From contig JAAYII010000197.1 of the NCBI GenBank assembly GCA_012523535.1, positions 1-11,410 of the forward strand: DNA of 11,410 nt, written 5' to 3'. Position 1 is the first letter of the stretch; each line of letters opens with the position of its first letter. The notes beneath the pieces are model-generated. The model searched no databases. It was not told where the DNA came from and worked only from the letters and a program-made list of their open reading frames with translations. This document shows, piece after piece, positions 5,182 to 11,410 of the stretch. This DNA is from Peptococcaceae bacterium (GTDB taxonomy: Bacteria > Bacillota > Desulfitobacteriia > Desulfitobacteriales > Syntrophobotulaceae). A program made the translations under genes and the position numbers.

Positions 5182-7236
5182 TTAAAACATATTATACTTT
5201 TTGATTTTCCGATAAAGAGTAGCTCTGCTAAAGCCGAGGCTTTTTGCGGCCCGGCTAATACAGTAGTCGTTTTTCTCCAATACGTCCATAATAATTTTTC
5301 TTTCCAATTCTTTCATGGATTGGGTATGTTCCCGCATTTTTTCCTTCTCTACCTGTTTGGCGAGCTTTTTGTCGGCTGTGACTTTATTTGCATAATTGAC
5401 AATTAATTGCGGGAGGTCTTGAGGTTTGATTATCCCGTTACTATGTACACTTAGAGCATAGGTTACAGCGTTTTTCAATTGCCTTACGTTTCCCGGCCAG
5501 TTATATTCGTGAAGCAGACATTTTGCGGCGTTGCTTAGGGACGGCGGTTTTATTTGCTGTTTTTTTGCTATTTCATTTATAAAATGATTGACTAAACTGT
5601 TTATGTCCGATTTTCTTTCTCTTAAAGGAGGTATTACCAAGCTGAAAACCGATAAACGAAAATAGAGATCCTCCCGAAACTGGTTGTTTTGAACCAGGGA
5701 TATTAAATCTTTATTCGTGGCCACAATCAATCTGAAATCCACGTCAATGTAGCGGTTTCCTCCAATGCGCAATACTTGTTTTTCTTCTATAACCCGCAAA
5801 AGGGCAGATTGTAATTCATAGGGCAAATCTCCTATTTCATCCAAGAACAGAGTTCCTCCCTGGGCCATTTCAATTTTTCCCGTCCGGCCTTGCTTGTCTG
5901 CTCCTGTAAAAGAGCCTTTTTCATAACCAAATAGTTCGCTTTCAATTAGAGTTCGGGCAATAGCCCCGCAATTAACGGCAATAAACGGGCCATTAGGACG
6001 GCTGGCGTTATGTATGGCTTGGGCAAATACTTCTTTACCTGTTCCGCTTTCCCCTTGAATCAAGATGGGTTCATCCAACTGGGCAAATCTTTTGGCCAGC
6101 TGTACGGTTTGCGTTATTTGGGGCGAATTCCCCACTATATGGTCAAAAGTATACTTGGCTCTGGCGCTGCCCGGGGAAGAGGAATCCCTTCTGATCGGGT
6201 TAATTTTTCTTAAAGTCAGGACGTAGCCATAATTGATATTGCAGTCAATCAGCGGTTTAACGGAACACAAAAGTTTCTGCTTGACAAATTCACATTCGAT
6301 TACCGTTTCATAAACCGATTTATTATTCTTTAAAGCGGATTTCAGTAGAAATTGTTTTCCCAGTATTTCCTCGATAGATGTTCCCAGCAGTTCTTTGTTA
6401 AAATTGGCAAACAATTTTCTGCCAATTTCATTGATATAAACAATGTGCCCGTCTTTATTTAAAGTGATCACAGCTTCGTCGGCAATATCAAAGGATAATC
6501 CCAGTAGTTTGCTGTTTAATCTATAACGGAATTCATTTTGGATGGCTGCGGCCATATTAATGGCTAAAGCCAAGGTATGGGGGTTTTGATGATGGAAAGT
6601 AGGTGTGACAATGGAAAGGGTTCCGGCTAAAACATTGTTATTGTCGAAAATCGGGGCTGTGGAACAAGCGATCTGATCATGTTTTTCACAGTAATGTTCC
6701 GGTCCGCATATTTGAATGGGTATTCCGAGAATCAAGCTTAAAGTATGGCCGCAAGTGCCGACGGTTTTTTCCGACCATACCGATCCTTCCACAATCCCGA
6801 ACCTTTTGTTTTGTTCAAACAATAGTTTGGAATTGCCTACAATTACTCGCAAAAAAACTCCTTGCTCATCGGTAAGGTAGATAATACTTTCCGTATTGGT
6901 TAAGATTGATTCCAACTGGCGAATACTGGGATCGGCAGCTTTTAAAAAAATATCTTTTTTGTGTAACAGCTCGGCAAAATCGGATGGACTTAAAACAGGG
7001 GCGTAATTATAATCAAATATTTTGAGGCCGTAACTGTAAGATCTTAACCAGGATTCCACAATTACCGGGCGCACAAAATCAACTTGCGATGAACTCTTAC
7101 TGTGGATAAGCAAATCAATTTTATACTTGCGAATCCTGTCCATTAGCTCAAATTCATTGTCGGCAAGGTTTTTGTCAATAATATGACTGGACGAAACAAT
7201 CATCGGGCTCAGCATATGTTTTAGAGAATCCATCAT
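5182..7236 (-). CDS. Sigma-54-dependent transcriptional activator, AcoR-type (GAF-PAS-AAA+-HTH)
   Basis: A 684-residue bacterial enhancer-binding protein, cytosolic. An AcoR-like GAF sensor region covers about 60-240, including EHYCEKHDQIACSTAPIFD, and a PAS domain covers about 245-345. The AAA+ sigma-54 interaction domain (365-600) has Walker A GESGTGKE (395-402), the sigma-54 contact loop GSFTGA (441-446, Ser for the usual Ala) and Walker B TLFLDE (462-467). A Fis-type helix-turn-helix ends the protein (about 642-684, AAKSLGFSRATLYRKIKKY). Such proteins hydrolyse ATP to open sigma-54 promoters when their sensor binds a ligand. GGGGGTGG precedes tandem ATG codons at 7236 and 7233, and the second has the better spacing (7 nt). 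The sigma-54 promoter and half-sites directly downstream point to the hydrolase-transporter-dehydrogenase genes as its target. The inducer is unknown; AcoR homologs respond to small alcohols or ketones, so a similar signal is only a guess. Confidence 0.93.
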   Translation of the reverse strand: MMDSLKHMLSPMIVSSSHIIDKNLADNEFELMDRIRKYKIDLLIHSKSSSQVDFVRPVIVESWLRSYSYGLKIFDYNYAPVLSPSDFAELLHKKDIFLKAADPSIRQLESILTNTESIIYLTDEQGVFLRVIVGNSKLLFEQNKRFGIVEGSVWSEKTVGTCGHTLSLILGIPIQICGPEHYCEKHDQIACSTAPIFDNNNVLAGTLSIVTPTFHHQNPHTLALAINMAAAIQNEFRYRLNSKLLGLSFDIADEAVITLNKDGHIVYINEIGRKLFANFNKELLGTSIEEILGKQFLLKSALKNNKSVYETVIECEFVKQKLLCSVKPLIDCNINYGYVLTLRKINPIRRDSSSPGSARAKYTFDHIVGNSPQITQTVQLAKRFAQLDEPILIQGESGTGKEVFAQAIHNASRPNGPFIAVNCGAIARTLIESELFGYEKGSFTGADKQGRTGKIEMAQGGTLFLDEIGDLPYELQSALLRVIEEKQVLRIGGNRYIDVDFRLIVATNKDLISLVQNNQFREDLYFRLSVFSLVIPPLRERKSDINSLVNHFINEIAKKQQIKPPSLSNAAKCLLHEYNWPGNVRQLKNAVTYALSVHSNGIIKPQDLPQLIVNYANKVTADKKLAKQVEKEKMREHTQSMKELERKIIMDVLEKNDYCISRAAKSLGFSRATLYRKIKKYNMF

Positions 7237-7252
7237 ACAACCACCCCCGTCT

Positions 7253-7300
7253 TATACTTCGAACAATTCAAGTATACAATTTTTGTAAAATAAAAAACAA
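7253..7300 (-). promoter_or_regulatory. Possible promoter and overlapping inverted repeat of the activator gene
   Basis: On the - strand a TATACT -10 box (7276-7271) lies 18 nt after a weak TTGTTT -35 box (7300-7295). The inverted repeat TATACTT (7253-7259) and AAGTATA (7270-7276) overlaps the -10 box and could be an operator or a short hairpin at the start of the message. The evidence is pattern only. Confidence 0.35.
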
Positions 7301-7302
7301 GC

Positions 7303-7349
7303 AAGTAAATAAAAAGAACAGCACAAGCTTATAGGACAGTTGCTGTTCT
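7303..7349 (-). terminator. Rho-independent terminator after rnk
   Basis: On the - strand AGAACAGCA (7349-7341) pairs perfectly over 9 bp with TGCTGTTCT (7323-7315) around a 17-nt loop, and a T-rich tail (TTTTATTTACTT) follows. It lies 75 nt past the rnk stop and ends that transcript before the activator promoter. Confidence 0.8.
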
Positions 7350-7423
7350 CCATATTGAATGTTCAGTTATGGTTTTTTTTGAAAAACTTCATTATCCATT
7401 GTGTTTAATAAGTTAATTGTGTT

Positions 7424-7831
7424 TTATAAGTCGTACCTGCCCGAGGCCTCAGGCTGGAAAAGAATTTTCTTAACAGTAATTTTTACGATCCCATCCGGTA
7501 CTTTCCATTCTATGACGCTTCCTTCGGAGTAACCGAGAATAGCCGTCCCGATTGGAGATAATACTGAGATTCTGTTCTGAGAAATATCCGCATCTTCGGG
7601 ATAAACAAGCGTATATTCTTCCTCCTCATCTCCAAATGCTAAAAGGACCTTACTATTCATTGAAATCACATCCCCAGGCAGCTGGTCGGGGGCTATGACC
7701 ACAGCTCTGTTGATTTCCTTCTCGAGCTCGTTTAAGATTTCTTTGTTTTTTGGTTGGTCGTATTTTGTTTTATCAATGATTTTTAATAATTTGTGCTTAT
7801 CTGTCTCTGTAATATAGATTTTGCGGCTCAT
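7424..7831 (-). CDS. rnk: Rnk-like GreA/GreB-family protein
   Basis: A 135-residue protein resembling Rnk of Escherichia coli over its whole length. A short N-terminal helical segment is followed by the GreA/GreB C-terminal fold with the blocks MNSKV (58-62), TLVYPEDAD (74-82), LSPIGTAILG (91-100) and a final FQPEASGRYDL. Rnk proteins bind RNA polymerase near the secondary channel but lack the long coiled coil of GreA, so they do not stimulate transcript cleavage and may compete with Gre factors. Rnk was first named as a regulator of nucleoside diphosphate kinase. The start at 7831 is chosen because GAGAGGAG lies nine bases upstream. The frame stays open to a GTG at 7918, but that extension has no ribosome binding site and no similarity to the family. 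It appears monocistronic, with a terminator behind it. Confidence 0.88.
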   Translation of the reverse strand: MSRKIYITETDKHKLLKIIDKTKYDQPKNKEILNELEKEINRAVVIAPDQLPGDVISMNSKVLLAFGDEEEEYTLVYPEDADISQNRISVLSPIGTAILGYSEGSVIEWKVPDGIVKITVKKILFQPEASGRYDL

Positions 7832-7910
7832 TAAGATGTTCTCCTCTCGCATTACTTCGAATTGGCCCAGCACACAGGATAGTTTAATAATAAAAAAGGA
7901 AAAAAGTATA

Positions 7911-7941
7911 AAAGACACTTCCCCAAATAGAAAGGGAAATG
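7911..7941 (-). terminator. Weak candidate terminator after the degV-family gene
   Basis: On the - strand CATTTCCC (7941-7934) pairs with GGGAAGTG (7923-7916), with one wobble pair, over a 10-nt loop, followed by TCTTTTATACTTTTTT. It is 115 nt beyond the stop of the degV-family gene. The stem is short and the T tract interrupted, so it may be inefficient. Confidence 0.4.
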
Positions 7942-8055
7942 CCTGTAACTATTGATTCTAGGATAGATGATCTTACAGCCTTTGTCAATACTGGATTGCA
8001 TTAACATTTACTTTATTTATCAAAAATATTATTTATTTTTATTTTTAATACCTTT

Positions 8056-8931
8056 CTAAAACCTGGGCTTACCCAAGAAAAAGGCTGCAATTAGACCCGG
8101 GCCGCAATGAGAGCCAATAGTAGGTCCTATATAACTGATAAAGGAGTCCTGAAAGCCTATCCTGCTTATTAAAGTTTCGGAAAAAGTTTTTACTTCTTCA
8201 TCTTTACAATCAGAATGGCAAATATATACCTTTTGCTTTTCAGGGTCGACTACAAGTTCCTCTACAATTTCATAAATGCGTTTAAGGGCCCTTTTCCGGC
8301 CTCTTACTTTTTCGCGAACAATTAGATGGCCTTCCTTGTCAAGGTTAAGAATGGGATTTATATTTAGAACAGTTGCCACAGTAACCCCGGTTTTACTCAC
8401 CCGTCCGCTGCGATAAAGATACTTTAGGTCGTCACAGGTGTAATAAGTATTAACGTTGATCTTGTTGTTTTCCAGCCATTCTACACAAGCTTCAGGTGTT
8501 TCACCAGCATCCCGCATATCTGCGGCCCAAATGCTTAGCATTCCATAGCCAATGGAAGCCAGGGTGGAGTCAACAACAAAGACCTGGGCTTGGGGATGGG
8601 CATCGAGGAAAAGGTCTTTGGCAATCAAGGCATTGGAAAAAGTACCTGAAATACCGCTGCCCATGGCAATATGTACTATAGGTAAATTAAACTTTTCCCA
8701 TAGTTCGGACCAGAAGTCCACAAATTCATAGGGAGTCATTTGGCTGGTACGAGGAACTGCACCTTTCCGCATCTGGTTGTAAAACTCAATACAGTCCTCA
8801 GGATTCATTTGATCGGTATACTGTTTTTCTCCAATCGTATATTTCATATGATAAGCATGTATACCTCGGTCTTTGCAAAATGATGCAGGCAGGTCACAGC
8901 CGGAATCGGTAGAAACACAAAATTTTTCCAT
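8056..8931 (-). CDS. DegV family fatty-acid-binding protein
   Basis: A 291-residue protein of the DegV (FakB-like) family. Characterised members bind one fatty acid and present it to a separate kinase, FakA, which makes acyl phosphate for membrane lipid synthesis. The family signatures are present in order: STDSGCDLP (7-15), PRTSQMTP (60-67), GSGISGTFSN (91-100), DDLKYLYRSGRVS (167-179) and GSHCGPG (273-279). The length is normal, and there is no signal peptide or membrane segment. AGGGAGGG seven bases before the ATG fixes the start. It has its own promoter and structured leader downstream of hydF. No fakA-like gene is in the window, so a role as a fatty-acid kinase subunit is inferred from the family alone. 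Many clostridial genomes have several paralogs with unknown ligands. Confidence 0.9.
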   Translation of the reverse strand: MEKFCVSTDSGCDLPASFCKDRGIHAYHMKYTIGEKQYTDQMNPEDCIEFYNQMRKGAVPRTSQMTPYEFVDFWSELWEKFNLPIVHIAMGSGISGTFSNALIAKDLFLDAHPQAQVFVVDSTLASIGYGMLSIWAADMRDAGETPEACVEWLENNKINVNTYYTCDDLKYLYRSGRVSKTGVTVATVLNINPILNLDKEGHLIVREKVRGRKRALKRIYEIVEELVVDPEKQKVYICHSDCKDEEVKTFSETLISRIGFQDSFISYIGPTIGSHCGPGLIAAFFLGKPRF

Positions 8932-8953
8932 AATAAATCCCTCCCTTTGTCAG

Positions 8954-9003
8954 GCAGGGTTTCACCGGAATTACTAGTTGGGTAACTTTTTAACAAACCC
9001 TGC
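8954..9003 (-). other. Structured leader upstream of the degV-family gene
   Basis: GCAGGGTTT (9003-8995 on the - strand) pairs perfectly over 9 bp with AAACCCTGC (8962-8954), closing a 50-nt element that contains a small inner hairpin (AGTT/AACT). No T-run follows, so it is not an intrinsic terminator. Its 3' arm contains CCCT, which could instead pair with AGGG of the ribosome binding site at 8939-8946, so the main stem and a site-blocking hairpin would exclude each other. No known RNA family was recognised. Confidence 0.4.
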
Positions 9004-9019
9004 ACTGGCTATTTAGGTA

Positions 9020-9049
9020 TGTATAACTTAATTATATAAAAAATGGCAA
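9020..9049 (-). promoter_or_regulatory. Candidate sigma-A promoter of the degV-family gene
   Basis: On the - strand TTGCCA (9049-9044) and TATACA (9025-9020) are separated by 18 nt. The start point would be near 9013, just before the structured leader. Both boxes are close to consensus, but the spacing is one longer than ideal. Confidence 0.5.
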
Positions 9050-9068
9050 GAAATTGTAAAGCTGAGTG

Positions 9069-10304
9069 CTAAGTTGTTTGCAGGGCAAAGCTGGCGGCGG
9101 GGAAGGGTTGAAGAGCCCTTGGCAAAATACCCGTTACATGAGCAATTAACAGTCCGTAATTGGTGATAAAGACGCCCTGCTCGCGTGCTTGGGCGATGCG
9201 GTATTGCATTTCTCTGCGATTAAGCATACAAGCACCGCAGTGAACAATAAGGGCATATTCGGAAAGATCCTTGGGAAACCGGCTTCCGGATACCCAGTCG
9301 AATTTGATTTCTTTTCCCGTGATTTGGTGTATCCAGCGCGGGATTTTTACTTTGCCTATGTCTTCTTCCTGACGGTGATGGGTGCATCCTTCTGCAATCA
9401 GCACTTTGTCCCCGGCTGCCAACCGTTCAAGACGCTTAATGCCTCGCACCATTTCTGTAAGGTCTCCCTTTTGCCGGGCAAACAAAATAGAAAAAGAAGT
9501 CAGGGGGATTTCAGGAGGTGTGTCTGCAGCCACCTGCTGAAAGGCCTGGGAATCGGTGATTACGATAGCCGGAGGGTTGTTCAGACTCTGGAGGGTGGAT
9601 TTAAGCTCATGCTCCTTTGTTACTACTGCTACGGCCTTACAGTCGAGAATAGCGCGGATAGTTTGCTGCTGGGGAAGAATCAGCCGTCCCATGGGAGCCG
9701 ATTTGTCAATGGGAACTACAAGCACGGCAATATCTCCGGCCTTGATTATATCTTCCAGCAAAGATGGTTCAACCTCTTCATAATTGGCATGTGCAATAAT
9801 TTGTTGTTTTAGTTCTTCTATTCCTAAATCATTAATAGCGGATGTACAGACCAAAGGGATTTTTATAGCCTCCTGTATTTGCGCCAGTGTCCGGCTTTCG
9901 GGAAGTCCTTGATCACATTTGTTGAGGACGCCGATGCAGGGTATTCTCCGTTGACGAAGCCGTTCAATAAATTCAGTTTCAAAAGCGGTAAAACCGGATT
10001 CCCTTTCGGTCACCACAATCGCGAGGTTGCATTTGCGCAGCACTTCATAGGTTTTTTCGATTCTAAGCATTCCTAATTCGCCCGTATCATCTAAGCCGGC
10101 GGTATCAAAAAACACCACCGGTCCGAGCGGCAAAAGCTCCATGGTTTTATAAACGGGATCTGTGGTTGTTCCCGCCACTTCGGAGGTGACGGCGACAGCT
10201 TGTCCCGTCAGGGCGTTGATCAGAGAGGATTTTCCGGTATTACGCCTGCCGAAAATCCCGATGGTAAAACGGTTGGCCATTGGTGTGGCATTGAGGGTCT
10301 CCAT
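9069..10304 (-). CDS. hydF: [FeFe]-hydrogenase H-cluster maturation GTPase HydF
   Basis: A 411-residue HydF, the GTPase and scaffold that receives the diiron precursor made through HydE and HydG and delivers it to apo-[FeFe] hydrogenase in the cytosol. The N-terminal GTPase domain shows G1 GRRNTGKS (19-26), G3 DTAG (67-70) and G4 NKCD (128-131). A middle dimerisation region follows. The C-terminal iron-sulfur domain carries the family motif CTHHRQEED (307-315), giving Cys307 and His309, and HCGAC (355-359), giving Cys356 and Cys359 as cluster ligands. The protein is full length with all key residues. An AAGGAGAA ribosome binding site precedes the ATG. It follows hydE by 62 nt with no terminator between, so the two are probably co-transcribed. 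Its presence means the organism should make an [FeFe] hydrogenase, although none is encoded here. Confidence 0.96.
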   Translation of the reverse strand: METLNATPMANRFTIGIFGRRNTGKSSLINALTGQAVAVTSEVAGTTTDPVYKTMELLPLGPVVFFDTAGLDDTGELGMLRIEKTYEVLRKCNLAIVVTERESGFTAFETEFIERLRQRRIPCIGVLNKCDQGLPESRTLAQIQEAIKIPLVCTSAINDLGIEELKQQIIAHANYEEVEPSLLEDIIKAGDIAVLVVPIDKSAPMGRLILPQQQTIRAILDCKAVAVVTKEHELKSTLQSLNNPPAIVITDSQAFQQVAADTPPEIPLTSFSILFARQKGDLTEMVRGIKRLERLAAGDKVLIAEGCTHHRQEEDIGKVKIPRWIHQITGKEIKFDWVSGSRFPKDLSEYALIVHCGACMLNRREMQYRIAQAREQGVFITNYGLLIAHVTGILPRALQPFPAASFALQTT

Positions 10305-10335
10305 TGTTTTTTCTCCTTTTTATTTTTTTATTAAC

Positions 10336-10364
10336 GTTACTGGGTAATCAATGTTAGTGGGTAA
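10336..10364. repeat. Imperfect direct repeat between hydE and hydF
   Basis: GTTACTGGGTAA (10336-10347) and GTTAGTGGGTAA (10353-10364) differ at one base and are 17 bp apart. They lie in the 62-nt hydE-hydF gap, just before the hydF ribosome binding site in transcription order. A partly similar GTTGGGTAAC occurs in the degV leader. No function is evident. Confidence 0.5.
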
Positions 10365-10366
10365 GC

Positions 10367-11410
10367 TCAACTGCCATGGCTTGTTCTTTTCCCCTGAAAA
10401 TCTATATAATCCCCCCGGGAAAAATCCGGAGTAAAGCCCAGGGATTCAAGACGGTAAGTAAGCTCCGTTAAAGCTTCCCAACCCGTGCTTAGTTTATGAT
10501 CATAAAGGGAATAATCCGAGCGGTGTTTGGCGGGTGAAAGGTTGGGCATGAGGACATTGCAGCCTGCCAGAAGACCCTTTTCCCGTCCCAGGCTGTCGAC
10601 GGAACCAAGTGCCGTGGTGGCCGGCAGCAGGGTTTTGGGCTGCATAATTCTAAGAAGTGACAATATAATCAAAGTGCGAAAGGAGGTAGGTTGATAATAG
10701 TTGGCAAACATTGTGTCTTTATGCGGGATAAAAGGACCCACTCCGATCATATGGGGTTTAAGCTCTCTTAAAAAAATGAAATCTTCGGCCAATGTTTCAT
10801 AAGTCTGTCCGGGGGAGTCCACCATAAAACCGGCTCCGACTTGATATCCTATCTCTTTTAGATTGAGTAAACATTTTTTGCGGTTATTTAGGCTTAATTC
10901 CGGCGGGTGCAGTTTACCGTAGTGTTCCTGACTGGCGGTTTCATGGCGCAGCAGATAACGATCGGCCCCGGCTTCAAAAAGAGCTTTGTACGATTTATAA
11001 CTGCGTTCACCGCAGGATAAAGTCACCGCACAGTCGGGAAACAGTTCTTTAATCCTGAAAACAATGCTGCCCAGCCGGGCATCCGTATAATAGGGATCTT
11101 CGCCGCTTTGCAGCACAAAGGTTCGGAAACCCAGTTTATAGCCGTTTTTACAGCAGGCAATGATTTCCGATTGGGTTAGGCGGTATCTATTGATTTTTGA
11201 ATTGCTCCTGCGCAGTCCGCAATAATAACAATCGTTGCGGCAGTGGTTGGAAAATTCGATCAATCCCCGGAAAAAGACTTTTTTACCGTAATATTTTTCC
11301 CGCAGTTCATTAGCCCAAATTGCCAATTCCGATCTTTCTTCTTCCGCAGCTTGTTCACAATAAAACTTGAGTAGATTGGCAAGTTCTTTTTTGCCGGCTG
11401 CATTCAAGTA
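10367..11410 (-). CDS. hydE: [FeFe]-hydrogenase H-cluster radical SAM maturase HydE (5' end outside window)
   Basis: A radical SAM enzyme of H-cluster assembly, acting with HydG and HydF to build the diiron subcluster. The SAM cluster motif CRNDCYYC, with three cysteines in CX3CX2C spacing, follows the hallmark FRGLIEFSN. Counting from the TTG at 11407, the cysteines are residues 56, 60 and 63. Further family blocks are RYRLT (74-78), LQSGEDP (99-105), HETAS (155-159) and GVGPFIPH (222-229). The frame stays open to the edge of the window. TTG 11407 has no visible ribosome binding site, so the true start is probably outside and a few N-terminal residues are missing. No cysteine occurs after about residue 283, so the optional C-terminal auxiliary cluster of some HydE proteins is absent. 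It lies directly upstream of hydF; hydG is not in view. Confidence 0.93.
   Translation of the reverse strand, partial: YLNAAGKKELANLLKFYCEQAAEEERSELAIWANELREKYYGKKVFFRGLIEFSNHCRNDCYYCGLRRSNSKINRYRLTQSEIIACCKNGYKLGFRTFVLQSGEDPYYTDARLGSIVFRIKELFPDCAVTLSCGERSYKSYKALFEAGADRYLLRHETASQEHYGKLHPPELSLNNRKKCLLNLKEIGYQVGAGFMVDSPGQTYETLAEDFIFLRELKPHMIGVGPFIPHKDTMFANYYQPTSFRTLIILSLLRIMQPKTLLPATTALGSVDSLGREKGLLAGCNVLMPNLSPAKHRSDYSLYDHKLSTGWEALTELTYRLESLGFTPDFSRGDYIDFQGKRTSHGS

Noticed and set aside
7832..7918. Longer rnk start at GTG 7918 adding 29 hydrophobic residues
   Set aside because: No ribosome binding site there. GAGAGGAG sits correctly before ATG 7831, and the family begins at that methionine.
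9189..9812. 207-codon open frame on the + strand opposite hydF
   Set aside because: It lies entirely inside hydF on the other strand, shows no recognisable motif, and has the composition expected of an antisense shadow.

Overview
The window reads as ordinary chromosome of an anaerobic, low-GC, Gram-positive-type bacterium, most likely a member of the Clostridia or Negativicutes. The support is [FeFe]-hydrogenase maturation genes, AT-rich intergenic DNA, strong GGAGG-type ribosome binding sites, a DegV-family protein and an AcoR-type sigma-54 activator. The genus cannot be fixed from the sequence. No rRNA, tRNA, CRISPR array or insertion sequence was recognised.

Layout. Positions 1-620 are AT-rich and hold no convincing gene, only a perfect 25-bp tandem duplication and a 39-codon ORF of doubtful reality. 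A class II fructose-bisphosphate aldolase follows on the + strand (621-1547). It converges on everything else, and a bidirectional terminator (about 1590-1624) separates the two directions. All other genes lie on the - strand. In transcription order from the right edge they are hydE (cut by the window end), hydF, a degV-family gene, rnk, a sigma-54-dependent activator, a metallo-beta-lactamase-fold hydrolase, an MFS transporter and a short-chain dehydrogenase.

The most coherent unit is 1642-7236. The activator gene ends at 5182. In the gap below it lie three TGANACAC half-sites and then a near-perfect sigma-54 promoter (5019-5034) aimed at the hydrolase, transporter and dehydrogenase genes. 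This looks like a self-contained inducible module in which a GAF/PAS sensor switches on import, hydrolysis and oxidation of a compound I cannot name. The hydrolase gene has a GC-rich leader of about 150 nt that can fold in alternative ways.

The transporter gene carries an important defect or recoding event. Its authentic N-terminus lies in a different frame starting at 3796, and a +1 shift near 3677 is needed to join it to the remaining 372 residues.

hydE and hydF encode two of the three classical maturases of the [FeFe]-hydrogenase H-cluster; hydG is not in view. The degV-family gene has its own promoter and a structured leader. rnk, a GreA/GreB-related small protein, has a clear terminator before the activator gene.
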